From: UBA5336 sp964625835
GTDB taxonomy: Bacteria > Pseudomonadota > Alphaproteobacteria > Caulobacterales > Hyphomonadaceae
Reading direction: 5' to 3'
Length of the DNA stretch: 19,764 bases
NCBI GenBank assembly: GCA_964625835.1
Contig: CAZVES010000032.1
Location: 1 to 19,764, forward strand
Notes under the pieces: generated by a model
The model's input: only the letters and a program-made list of their open reading frames with translations
The model's database searches: none
Told to the model about the DNA's origin: nothing
Made by a program: the position numbers and the translations under genes
Part shown: positions 1 through 11,300 of the stretch, in pieces
Layout: every line of letters starts with the position of its first letter
Position numbering within the stretch: position 1 is the stretch's first letter

Positions 1-103
1 TGGTGAAGAAGCTGAACACGGCCAGCCCCAGAAAGGTGCGCCGGGAGGCCGCGATCGCTCTGGAGGGCAGCTGGGCCGTTTCGCTTGGTCCGTTCGGCTT
101 CAA
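1..103 (-). CDS. N-terminal fragment of an exported or membrane protein (runs off left edge)
   Basis: Only the first 34 codons lie in the window, so the product cannot be named. Reading leftward on the minus strand from a TTG at 103-101, the peptide begins MKPNGPSETAQLPS and reaches SRRTFLGLAVFSFFT at the window edge. The two arginines (residues 21-22), the following T-F-L and the hydrophobic run resemble a twin-arginine (Tat) signal peptide, consensus S/T-R-R-x-F-L-K. They could equally be the first membrane segment of an inner-membrane protein. The TTG start was chosen because a GGAG Shine-Dalgarno sits at 114-111 with a 7-base spacer; the frame stays open further upstream, so a longer start such as a GTG is possible. 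The gene is divergent from the giant gene at 554. The reading is moderately supported and the function is unknown. Confidence 0.5.
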   Translation of the reverse strand, partial: MKPNGPSETAQLPSRAIAASRRTFLGLAVFSFFT

Positions 104-553
104 TGCAGTGCTCCGGGCTGAGGACTTCGTGACCGCGGGGCATTCCGACGCGTCGCAGTTCACCGGCTGTGCAACTCCAATGCCACCGGAGAGTTCTACA
201 GTCAAAACCCTAGGGGATTGGGCTGGCGGTGCAGCAAATTGCCCCTATCGCGGGAATTCTTGGTGGGGTGTTCGCCCCAAAGGTTAATCTGATTGCGCAA
301 CTTTCGGGCGTGTCCTTAACTTTCACAATCCACGGAAAGAGGCTGCGCGTCAGAAAGCAGTGAACCCCTGTGGATGTGGAGGATGGGGTGTTTTCATTGC
401 AGCTGACGAGACCGGAGACCGGCGCAAAACTTGGCGTCTGCTTCGCGATTGAATGCTCACAGTCGCCATCCCGAACCACCCGTCATCTTCATCACAACAG
501 CGTGCGGCCTGAAGGGGCCACCCTCCACGCTCAACCAGATACATGGGGACATC
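104..553. other. Divergent intergenic region, no convincing gene
   Basis: About 450 bp lie between the minus-strand gene start and the giant gene. It should hold both promoters and any control sites for the giant gene. I see no sigma-70 promoter I would defend: the best pair is TTGCGC (293-298) and TTAACT (316-321), 17 bp apart, with a weak -10. A 5-bp hairpin TGGGG/CCCCA lies at 264-279, too small to call a terminator. GAGACCG occurs twice in tandem near 410-425. Short open frames cross the region on both strands, but none combines a ribosome site with a protein-like sequence. Confidence 0.5.
545..550 (+). promoter_or_regulatory. Ribosome binding site deciding the start of the giant gene
   Basis: GGGGAC ends 3 bases before the ATG at 554. 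The spacing is short and the match to the anti-Shine-Dalgarno only fair, but the ATG at 431 further up the same frame has no ribosome site. The peptide from 431 to 553 also does not look like protein of this family. Residues from 554 (DILRTGYNNATSLQF) match the typical beginning of PQQ-type sugar dehydrogenase propellers in such mosaics, which supports 554 as the start. Confidence 0.55.
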
Positions 554-2380
554 ATGCCTGATTTCGGTCTCGACATTCTTCGCACCGGCTACAACAACGC
601 CACGTCACTGCAGTTTGTCCAAACAGATGATGGAACAGTCTATCTCATCTCGACACAGCAGAACGGGAACATCACGGTCTCTGAAGTGACGTTCACCGGA
701 ACGGGTGAGAACAAGACCTACAGCGAGACGATTGTCTTCCAGACGGGAATCATCAACACGATCCTCAACCACGATGATGACGGAACTCTGGCGACGGGCG
801 TGAATGGGCGCCAGGTCACGGGCTTCCATGCCGGTCTCGACGAGAATGGCGACCTGGAACTTTACGTCACCTCAAGCGACCCGCGCATCGGCGGCGGCGG
901 CGAGGCCAATGTGGACGAGAAAAACCTCGACACCAACTCCGGCGTTCTTTCGAAGGTGACGATCGACATTCCCAACAGCGGTTCGGAAGCCTGGAGCGCA
1001 ACCAAGATTGATCTGTTGCGCGGCCTTCCCCGTTCGGAGGAGAACCATTCCGTCAACGGGGTCGATTTCACTCCCGACGGCAAGCTCCTGCTGATGGTCG
1101 GCGGCTTCGCCAATGCCGGAGCGCCCTCGCAGAATCTCGGATACACGCCGGAGTACTTCCTGTCGGGGACCCTGCTTGAAATCGATGTGGATACGCTTGA
1201 GGCCTTGCCGACCCTCACTGACAGTGAAGGCCAGGAATACAAGTATGACCTGCCGACTCTCGGCATTCAGCGCGGCGAGGCCGGCGACGGTCGCCCGAAT
1301 GCGGGTTTCAGCTCGCGCGCCGACGGACTGCCCTGGGGCGGCAATGACGGATACAATCAGGCCTATCTGGAATCGGGCGGTCCCGTGGAGATCTTCGCCA
1401 CGGGCTTCCGCAATGGATACGATGTCGAAGTCGTGACGCTGGAGCCCGGCGACATCGGCTACTCAACCGAGGAGGGTGCGGACAATTTCCGCGTCTATGT
1501 CTGGGACAATGGTGCCAACAATGGCTGGGGCGAGGCACCGGCCAATGCGCAAGGTCAGGTCTTTGCAACTCACCCTGCCACCGGCGAGCTCGCAATCCAC
1601 GACGGCGGCCAGTGGAAGGACATCGTGGTCCAGCCCGATGGAGAGATTTTCATCGAGGAGAACGGGATCACCGGCGTTCAGGTGGATACAGGCAACGGAC
1701 CGGAATTCCTCGCCGCCGAGCGCCCGGACAACATCCCACTTTTGGAAAACAATAATCCCATCGCCCCGGGCGCCCAGGACAACCTGCACTTTGTCGAACG
1801 TGGCGGTTATTACGGCAGCCCGAACCTCTTCCACGCCAATCCCGACGCGATCTTGTACCTCAAACCGGAGCTGGAAGGCGGCGGGCTCGATGGCGCAGCG
1901 GTGCCTGCGCCCGAGTTCACCGATGAAAACGGGGAGATCATTCTTTCGCTGCGTGATTTCCTGCCGCCGGAACTGAATGGTGATCCCCTCAACGGATTCG
2001 AACCGTCACCTCTGTCCGGCTTCTACATCAAGCCGCAAGTCGGCGGCGGGCCAGTCGACGACGCGCTGGTGCTGAACAATGGCTCGACCAATGGCATCGT
2101 GATCTATGAGTACCTCGAAGGGATCCACCCCGAGGACATGGAGATCTATGATGGCGATCTTTTCGCTGTCGGCTTCGATGAGCAGATCATCCATGTGGAC
2201 CTGTCCGAGGATGGCCGCACGGCGCTCAACCGGGCCGACATCGAAAGCAACAACGCATTCCAGACCTCTCCCGGTGCCAACCCGCTGGACATCACGATCG
2301 GTCCTGACGGGACAATCTGGGTCGCGGCCCATGGCGCGGGCAACATCTTCGCCTTCGTGCCCGGCGGAGAGCCGGTTCAG
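554..2380 (+). other. Domain: glucose/sorbosone dehydrogenase-like (PQQ-type) beta-propeller
   Basis: Residues 1-609 read as a six-bladed propeller of the soluble glucose dehydrogenase family (GSDH). Landmarks are the start TGYNNATSLQF, ENHSVNGVDFTPDGKLLLMVGG in place of the family's R-x-HNGG...FGPDGKLY...GD, IFATGFRNGYDVEV in place of the ALGHRNPQGL motif, WDNGANNGWGE, and DNLHFVERGGYYGSPN. The family's catalytic histidine can be aligned to His165 and a conserved arginine to Arg286. The usual Ca/PQQ ligands cannot be assigned by eye. It may be an active sugar oxidase, or a propeller kept only for ligand binding. Confidence 0.75.
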
Positions 2381-5300
2381 GAAACCGAGAACGACGATGC
2401 GGACCTGCTGTTCGACGCCTTTGATCCGTTCCAGCTGGACCCTGAGAACGGCCTCGGGGAAAACAGCAAGGTGAGCGCGGGCGAGGTGTTTGAGTTCACC
2501 ATGGAGAACGAAGTCGGCTCGCCCAACGGGCTGGACGGTTTCGTGCTCGGCCTGACAGGGCATATGGTCAACTACACCACTGAGTATTTCACCAATGAGT
2601 CGGGCGTTTTCTCAGGCGGCGTGCTGGATGGCGGCATTGCCGGGCGCTTGCAGATCGAGTTTGACGCTGTGGGCGATGGCACGGCCGAAGGCGCATCGAA
2701 TGATGTGACCTACGCCCTCCAGGCCGGCGTGAACTTCGATGATAGCTCCAAGCGCGTTTTGCTGGAGTCCAAGATCACCAATGTCTGGACGGGCCTGAAT
2801 AACGAGCCGGGCCAATCCCAGGGCATTTATTTCGGCACCGGAACCCAGTTCGACTTCGCCTCCTTCAGCTTCGCCATCAATGATGCGGGCGAGGAAGTCG
2901 TGCGTGTCTATATTGAGCTGAATGACCAGCAGGTGTTCCTTGAGGAATACGACGCGACCGGCATGACCGATAATGTCGACGAAAACCTCGTCATGCGGGT
3001 GGTGATCGATCGCGAAGCGCTGACGGTGCAGGCGGTCTGGGAGTACATCTCCAACGACGGCCCGGTCACCGGACAATCGGCCGTGGTGGACCTGTCCTCC
3101 TTCGGCGATAACAACCTGACCGAGGCGATCGTCGGTGCGGGGCAGGGCGGTTTCCTTGCCCGAGGTGCGCCGGAAAACGGCGAGCGCGCCAACCCGATCT
3201 TCTCCAACCTCCAGACCGATGTCTTCGTCAACATGGGCCTGGCAGTCGGTGTCACGGGACGGGTCGAGGAGACAAATGCCGAGGGCGGCAACCTCTTCAC
3301 CCCGGAATTCGACAATCTCCTGATCACCGCCTCCGATGACCAGGGCGATTTTGCCCCGGATGCGCGCGATGAGATCGCCGGCTCGGTGGAGTTCGGTGAA
3401 ACACTGGTGGTGGATGTGGCAGACCTGCTGGCCAATGATTCCAGTTTCGAGGGCGGGACCCTGTCGATCACGGCGGTCGAGGCCGACGGGGCAGGCACGG
3501 CAGAGCTGATCAACGGCGACACCCAAGTGTCCTACACGCCGGCCTCAGCGAATGATACGGGCTTTAACTATACGGTGACCGACAGCGCCAATGGCGCAAC
3601 CTCGACCGCCACGGCCGATGTCAATGTGACGGTTCCAAGCATTGGCGGCACGGTGGTTTATCGCGTCAATGCGGGCGCCGGCACAATCGCCGCGGTCGAT
3701 GGTGGCCCGGACTGGATCGGCGACACAACGCCTGAAGGCGCAGACTTCCTGACAGGTGATCCCGCCAGCACGTTCTCCAGCGCGCTGACCAATCAAGAAG
3801 CGGAGATGGACCTGACCAACCTGCCGGATCCGGACGCGATCCCCTGGCAGCTCTTCATCAATGAACGCAGTGACCCGCCCGGCAACCCTGCCTCAATGGA
3901 ATATACGTTTGATGTCGATCCGGGCGCGACTTATGCCGTCACGGTCTATTATGTCGAAAACTGGCCTGGCATCTTTACCAGTCCAGACCCGCGCGTGTTC
4001 GACATTGCTGTAAACGGCGAGGTCCAGCCAGAATTCGATGATATTCACCCCCTCGCAGACGCAGCGGCCGCGCTGGGCGTTTCAACCCCCGGCGGCGCAC
4101 TGACCAACGCTGAGAAGCAGCCTTTCCTCGGAACGGCCTTCGCGCGCACCGTGCTTGTGACGCCGGAAACCGGTGACCTGGTGCTCAGCTTCATCACCCA
4201 GACCCAGCAGCCCAAGGTCAACGCCATCGAGATCCGCGAGCTGGCACCGCCAAGCGTTGACGGTCCGCTGGTGAGCATCAGTGACGGCGTTGCAGTGGAA
4301 GGCGACGGCGTCTTCTTCACGCTCGACCTGTCAGACACGCCCGACGAGCTGGTTGAGGTGACCTACGAAATCGTCCCGGGCACGGCCATTCCCGGTGTCG
4401 ATTATGACATTGGCAGTGCAACGCCCGACGAAAATGGTGTGATCACGGGGACGGCCACTTTTGCGGCCACATCCACCGACAGCTCCATCGTGGTCAACAC
4501 GATCGGCAACGAGACGTTTGAGGGCGACCGCACCTTCACGGTGAACCTGCTCAGTGTAAGCGGTGCGAACGCGCTCATCGACACGACCACTGCAACCGGA
4601 ACAATCCTCGAAGATGACCCCGCACCCGAGGGCACGGTCCTGTTCGCCATCAATGCCGGCGGCACCGCGCCCGTCGATGGCGCGCTCTATGGCTTGCCAG
4701 GCGTCATTTTCGACCCCGACAATGCGGCTAACCTGCATCCCACGCTCGACCTGACCGGCGCAACGAGCGGCAATAGCGGCAATAACACCAATGCGGGCGG
4801 GGCAGGCGAGACGTTTGTGAACCCGGATGGAACCCCCTTCACAGGTGATACGACGCTGTTTCAAACTGAGCGCTGGAGCAACAATTTCGGTTACAATTTC
4901 GACGTCCCCAATGGCGAATACACCGTTGATCTGTACTTTGCGGAAATATTCCAGGGCGTCCAGAACGCCTCTGGCGTCGGCGCGCGCAAATTCGATGTTT
5001 CTCTGGAAGGCCAATTGGTTGAAGACGATCTCGACCTGTTCGATGAGGGCGATGGCGTGGTCGGCAACCTGGCCGGCTTGCCGCTGGTGCCAATCATCAA
5101 ATCCTTCACCGTTACGGTTACTGACGGCCAGCTGAACCTCAACCTGAATTCGCTGGTTGCCAATGGCGGCGCCGACAATGCCAAGATCAGCGCAATTGTG
5201 GTGCGCTCGGTCGGTGAACCGACACCGGTGCCCGCGGAAATCTCCATCGCCGCGCCGGCCGACAGCGTAGAGGTCGGTGACACGGGCAACACCACGCTCG

Positions 5301-8300
5301 ACTTCACAGTCAGCTTCGACAAGGCCCCGAGTGAGGCCGTCACGGTAGACTACAGCGTCGCCGTGAATGGCGTGACCACCATCGCCTTTGCCGACATCGA
5401 CCTTGGCACGACTGGCGGTGTGATCTCCATCGATGTGGCCAATGATGATCTCGACAACGGGCCCGAAAGCGTTGAGGTGACGCTGGTCTCGACCACGGCG
5501 GACCCAGCCGTTGCTGTGATCAACTCTGCCGCCGCATCTGCGACAGGCACAGTGACAGAGGACGATGCCCCTGTTGGCCCATCGCCAGAAGACATTGATG
5601 GCGACGGCATCCTGAACACCGATGACCCGTTTGCCTTCGACGGCACCAATGGCGACGCCAAGGTGCTGACGGCGGGCGGCGAGTTCGTGCAGGATTTCAA
5701 CACCGACGCCACGAATCCGTTTTCTGCTGAGGTCGGCTTCAGCGGTATCATCGTGAACCAGCTTGTTGACCAGGTCGGCAGTTCGCAGACCGACCCCTAT
5801 GGCGATCGCACGACGGAAGCGGGCGTGACGATTTCCGGTGGCACGCTCCAGGTCAATTCGTCTAACACGGACCTCTTCCAGACCGGGGTTGGAACCGGCA
5901 GTGGTGCGAACAACCAGATCCAGAACAATTACCAGTCCGCGGCCGATGTGACGGGTGTTGACAGTTTCGAGATTGTCTCGCGGACTCAGAATCCTTTTGC
6001 CGGACCTGAAGCACCAGCGCTGGTGAAGTTTGCCTCCTTCGGCATCACGCTGGGCGCAGGCGGAGTGGACGATTACATCAAGTTTGTTCTTGGCGGCTCG
6101 GGCGATGGCCCGCGGATCCAGATGGCCCACGAAAACAGCCTCACAGGTGACAAAGAGGAAAACCTCGTGGCCTTGGCTGACGCGCCGCCAGCCAATCCAC
6201 TCATTGACATCACCCAGGCCCCGGAGATCGAGTTCAAGCTGGTCGTCGACAAGGTGGCCGGTACGGTTCAGGGGATCGCGACATTCTTTGCCGAAGACGG
6301 AAGCGAACTCGGCGAGATTTCGACGTCTGTTCGCACCATTGACCCCGCCGGCTCATTTGCAGCCGCCCTGAACGGGGAAAATCCGCTGACAGGCGGTGAG
6401 GGCGGCATCGCCTATGGCATCTCGATCACCGATTGGAGCAATGCGACGCAATTCACGGGAATCTGGGACAGCCTCGCCATCCGCGCGCTGGACCCGGTCG
6501 CTGGCGACACGCTGCTTTCCCTGTCTGACGCGCCAGCAGCCGTGGAAGCGGGCGATGCCGGCACGACGGGCCTCGTCTTCGCCATCACCGCCGACAGCGT
6601 GGTCAGCGGCGATGTCGAGGTGACCTATGACGTCACCGATGCGTCGGGCACCAACTCTGTCACCGAAACGGTGACCCTGATCGACGGCGCCGGCACAATT
6701 ACTGTCCCCGTGACAAATGACGATATCGACAATGGTGCGGACGCGGTTTCCGTGACGCTCACGGCAATCACGACGCCCGGCTTTGGCATCGGCGCAGCAC
6801 CGACCGCCGCGGGCTCCGTGACCGAAGACGAGTTCAACACGCCCTTCGATGAGGCCATCTCCGGCGACCTGTCGGGCGAAAATCTCAGCCCCACCGACAT
6901 CAAGGTGGCGCTTGGCGACAATCTCGTCACGGCCTCCCAGCAGGGCAATCCCGATCCGACCCCGGACGATCGCGACTTCTTCACGATCACCATCGAGGAA
7001 GACCAGGTGCTCGAAGCGATCATCCTGGAAAGCGTTTCGCTGCAGGATACCCAGGGCTTCATCGGCCTCTTTGAGGGTGCAACCTTCAATGCCGACATTG
7101 AGGCGCTGGAGACCGATCCGAGCATCGACCCTGCTGCTGAAGGTGTGCTCGGTGGCTATCTCTATGAGGCGACCGACCAGGGAACCAACATTCTCGACGA
7201 CATGACGGGAATCGGACTCGGATTCCCTCTTCCGCTGCCGGCCGGCACCTACACCTTCTGGCTCAACCAGAATGGCCCGGCGAGCGACGTGACCCTCAAC
7301 CTGCAGATTGCCGAAGTGGGCAGCCTCGCCATCGCCGATGCGCCGACCCTTGTTGAGGGCGGAGACGACGGCATCGACCAGCTGGCCTTCGCCATCACCA
7401 CGACGCCGCCAAAGGAAGGCGATGTCGAGCTGACCTTCGACAAGACCGTGAACGGCGTCACCACGTCTGAAACCGCCATTGTCACGCTGGACGCAGCCGG
7501 GCAGGGCACCCTGCTCGTCGATGTCGCCCAGGACGATGCCGACACGGGCGACACAGTCGTCTCCATCACGCTGACGGGCACAACCAGCACGGCCGTGACG
7601 CTTGACGCCGCTGCCTCAAACGCGACCGGAACGGTCACCGAGGATGATGGAGGCCTTGCGCCTGTGGGCTTCGCGCCGGGCGATGACCTCGACCAGGACG
7701 GCACCATCAACAGCGAGGATGACGACATTGACGGTGACGGCGCGCTCAATGGCCTGGAAACCTTCCGCTATGACGCCACCAATGCCGGCACGGCACTGGC
7801 CCCCGGCGAAAGTGTTCGCCTCGAGTTCGACACGGACGGCACGCCGTTCGAGAATGGCCTGACCGGCGCCCTTGTGCGCCCGAACGAACTGCCTGCCGAT
7901 GGCGGGGCCGAAGAAGTCAACCTGAACAATGCGAATGTGTCGGGTGGCGCGCTCAACATCACCGTCACAACGGGCGATCATTTTGGCAATGGAAACGCAC
8001 AGCAGAACGCCTTTGTTTCCGCTTACTCGGCGGAGAACGGCCTCAGCGTTGAGACCCGTTTTGCGATACCCGATTATAATCCGGCGACCGCAGGCGACCA
8101 GGATCCGGGCAACTTCCAGTCCTCCGGTGTCGTCATCGGCCTTGATCAGAACACGCTGGTCAAGGCGGTCTATGGTCGGCTCGGATCGCAATTCGAACTC
8201 GCGCAGGACGCCACCAACTCGGCCAATGGCAATGGATCAGGCATCAAGACGCCCGGCAGCGCCACGACTCCTGAAGGGGCAGAGGAAGTGTCGATCCGCC

Positions 8301-11300
8301 TTGAGGTCTACACCGACCCTGACACGGGTGAGGCCATGGCCACGGCCTACTACACCTTCTTCGACATCAATGGCGATGTGATCGGCGAGCCTGAACAGGC
8401 AATCGGCACGATCACGATCGTGGATGTCCCGACCCAGGGCAACACCCTGAAAACACTGGTGGAATCCGGAGCGCCGCTCGGCGCGGGCGTGATCCAGACA
8501 TCCACGGGTGGAGGCTCGCCATCGACCTTCGACGTCTCCTACCAGTATCTTGAAGTGACGGCCCTCACCCCGCCAGCCGACGAAGCCCCCACGCTCGATC
8601 AGGGCATTGCGGCGCAGGCGACGGACGAAGATGCAGCCTTCACCTTCGCCGTGCCCTCCGATGCCTTTGCAGACGATGGCGGGGTGGAGAACCTGACGCT
8701 TGCCGCGACGCAGGCCGATGACACCGCCCTGCCGGCCTGGCTCGCCTTTGACCCTGAGACAGGCACTTTCTCCGGCACGCCTGAGAATGGCGATGTGGGC
8801 ACCGTGTCGGTCAAGGTGACCGCCACGGATGCGGCGGGCCAGAGCGTCGATGCGCTGTTCGACCTGACGGTGAACAACACCAATGATGCGCCGGAGATTG
8901 CGGCGGTCGGCGGCACCGATCTTGTAGCGGTTGCAGGCGAAGAGACCGTCATCGATCTCGCCCCGCTGGTCAGCGTCACCGATGTCGATCTCGGCGATGT
9001 GACCCAGCTGGTGATCACGCCGTCCAACGCGGAAATTACGGCGGACGGCACGAGTATCACAATCCCTGCCTCACTGGCGGCTGAGAACTACACGATCAGC
9101 GTGACCGCCACCGACCTTGCAGGCGCGGCTGCGCCAACGCCTGTGGTCTTCAACCTGGCCGTCGATCCGGCTCCGCCCGTACTTGTGTCGATCGCAAATG
9201 CTGTCGATGCGACCGAGGCCGGAGACACAGGCGTCAGCTTCGTTCTGTTCGAGGTCACGCTTTCGGAGGCCGCCGAAGCGACGGTAAACCTCGGGTTTGA
9301 TTTCACCATTGATGGCGGGGACGCGATACAGGCGTTCCAGCAGGTCATCTTCGATGAAAATGGCGTTGGTGTGCTCGGGGTCGCCGTTCCCAATGATGAT
9401 GAGGACAATGGGCCGGAGCTCGTGACCCTCAACCTGACGAGCGTCAACACGCCCGGATTCTCACTTGACCCTGGTGTCACGACGGTCATTGGCTCGCTGC
9501 TGGAAGACGATCAGGATGTCACCGCGCCTACGGGCGTCATCCAGCCGGCTGGCGACGTGCCGAGCCCAACGGATGTGGCAGTTATAAATGTCGTGTTCGA
9601 GGACGAGACGGAACTGGACGTTTCGTCCGTTGATGGCGATGAGCTTTCGCTTAGCGATGGCACCAACACTGTAGTAGCGACGTTGCTGGACTTCGACGTG
9701 GACTCGGGCGTGGCGGCGTATCTTGCTGAGGCTCCGGCAGGCGGTTGGGCAGCCGAAACTCTTGATGTCACCCTGCTCGCCGGCACGGTCTTCGATGTGG
9801 CTGGCAACGCCAATGAGCAGGACACATCAACGGTAACAGTTATCCCGGCTCCGATTACCGTCTCCCTCCTGGAAGCTGGCGCGCTGACGATTTCCGAAGC
9901 TGACGAAGACGCCTTCACGCTCACCGTGCACCTTTCCGATGAAGCCACGCAAGAGACCACTGTCACCTTCGCCATCACTGGCGATGTCACCGCGGATGTG
10001 GACTATCGGGCCATTCCGAGCACCCAGGTTGTCTTCGATGTGGGCGAGGATACCGCCACGATCCTGCTCGAAATCTTCAATGATGACGATTTCGAAGCCG
10101 ATGAGGCGCTGAACCTGACCCTGCTATCCACAACGGACGGTGAGATTGATCCCACCGCCAACACACTCGCTTTGACAATCACCAGCGAAGACCCGGAGAC
10201 GCCCGTCACGAGCGATCCCATCGTGCTGGAAGCCGAAGACTTTACCGGCCTCGGCGACAGCCCGTTCTTTGCCCAGGGGGCAGGCGATGCGTCGGGCAAT
10301 GCGCTGATACGCCTGAACGAGCGGGACGAAAGCACGGTCTCGACCGAGCTTCCCGACGGCGTCACGCCCGGGGTCTATACGATCGCGGTCACCTATTTCG
10401 ACGAGAGCGATGGCCAGTCCACCGCCTCGGTCGCCGTGGGCGGCGAGACGGTCGGCAGCTGGATCTGGAACAATGACGGTCCTGGCAATGCCGCCCAGGG
10501 CGAGAATTTGCGGACCATTGAGTTCCGGAACGTCGTGATCGAGGAGGGAGACGACTTCTCCCTCACGGGCCTGCGCGGCGATGGCGAATTCGTCCGTGTG
10601 GACCTTGTGACGTTTACCCGGACGGGCGATGCACCGACGAACCTGCCGCCCGAGGGCACCGACATTCCCGACCTTGTGGAAGTCGATGCCGGTGGCGTCT
10701 TCACCATCCCGCTCAGCTATACCGATCCCGAGGGTGGACTTGTCACGGTCACGGCAACCTTGTCGGACGGATCACCGCTGCCGGACTGGATCACGCTGGA
10801 TGCCAATGGCCTTTCAGGCGATGCGCCGCTGGAGGAAACCTACAGCTCGTTCGAGATCACGGTGACGGCAACCGACCCTGAAGGCGAGAGCCTGGAGGAT
10901 ACGTTCACCCTGCAGCTGAACGATGTGACGCCGCCAGAGGTTGTGCTCGTGCCCACGGGCCCTGCCGATCCCGACAGTGAAATCCGCGTGATCGTGGACT
11001 TCCAGGATGCAGGTCTCCTCGACATCACCACCGCCCAGCCGGAAGACTTCTCCCTGACGGGCCCGGGTGGCACCTTTGCGCCTGTTGAACTGGTCCTCAA
11101 TTCGCTGACCCTGCAGATCGAAGCCATCTTCGACGCACCGCTCGACGGCTGGACCAGCGGCGAGTATACAGCCGCCCTCGTCGATGGCGGGCTCTCCGAC
11201 CTGGGCGGAAATGCCTCCCTTCCGAGCACGCCGGTCACGTTCGCCGTGACAGGCAACGAGACCGATGGGCCGACCGCTGACATCTCCACCGGGGGTGTGG

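Noticed and set aside
264..279. Small hairpin TGGGG/CCCCA
   Set aside because: The stem has only five pairs and no T-tract follows, so it is not a credible terminator or riboswitch.
3..287. Plus-strand open frame of 94 codons from GTG
   Set aside because: It has no ribosome site in the window, and its mixed composition with several cysteines and tryptophans is unlike neighbouring proteins. It lies opposite a better-supported minus-strand gene start.
293..321. Possible sigma-70 promoter TTGCGC-17-TTAACT
   Set aside because: The -10 matches the consensus at only about three of six positions, which is too weak to annotate.
431..553. Upstream in-frame start (ATG at 431) for the giant gene
   Set aside because: It has no Shine-Dalgarno, and the 41 extra residues contain the only cysteine of that frame and several His/Pro runs not seen in propeller N-termini. 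The start at 554 fits the family better.
4331..6130. 599-codon minus-strand open frame
   Set aside because: It is the antisense of GC-rich repeat domains with a strong third-position bias. The peptide is rich in Arg, His, Val and Gly with no recognisable domain, and the plus strand encodes clear malectin and Calx-beta domains here.
10565..10585. RGD tripeptide in the first CBM6-like domain
   Set aside because: A three-residue motif in a protein of 5,900 residues is expected by chance, and nothing around it resembles an integrin-binding loop.
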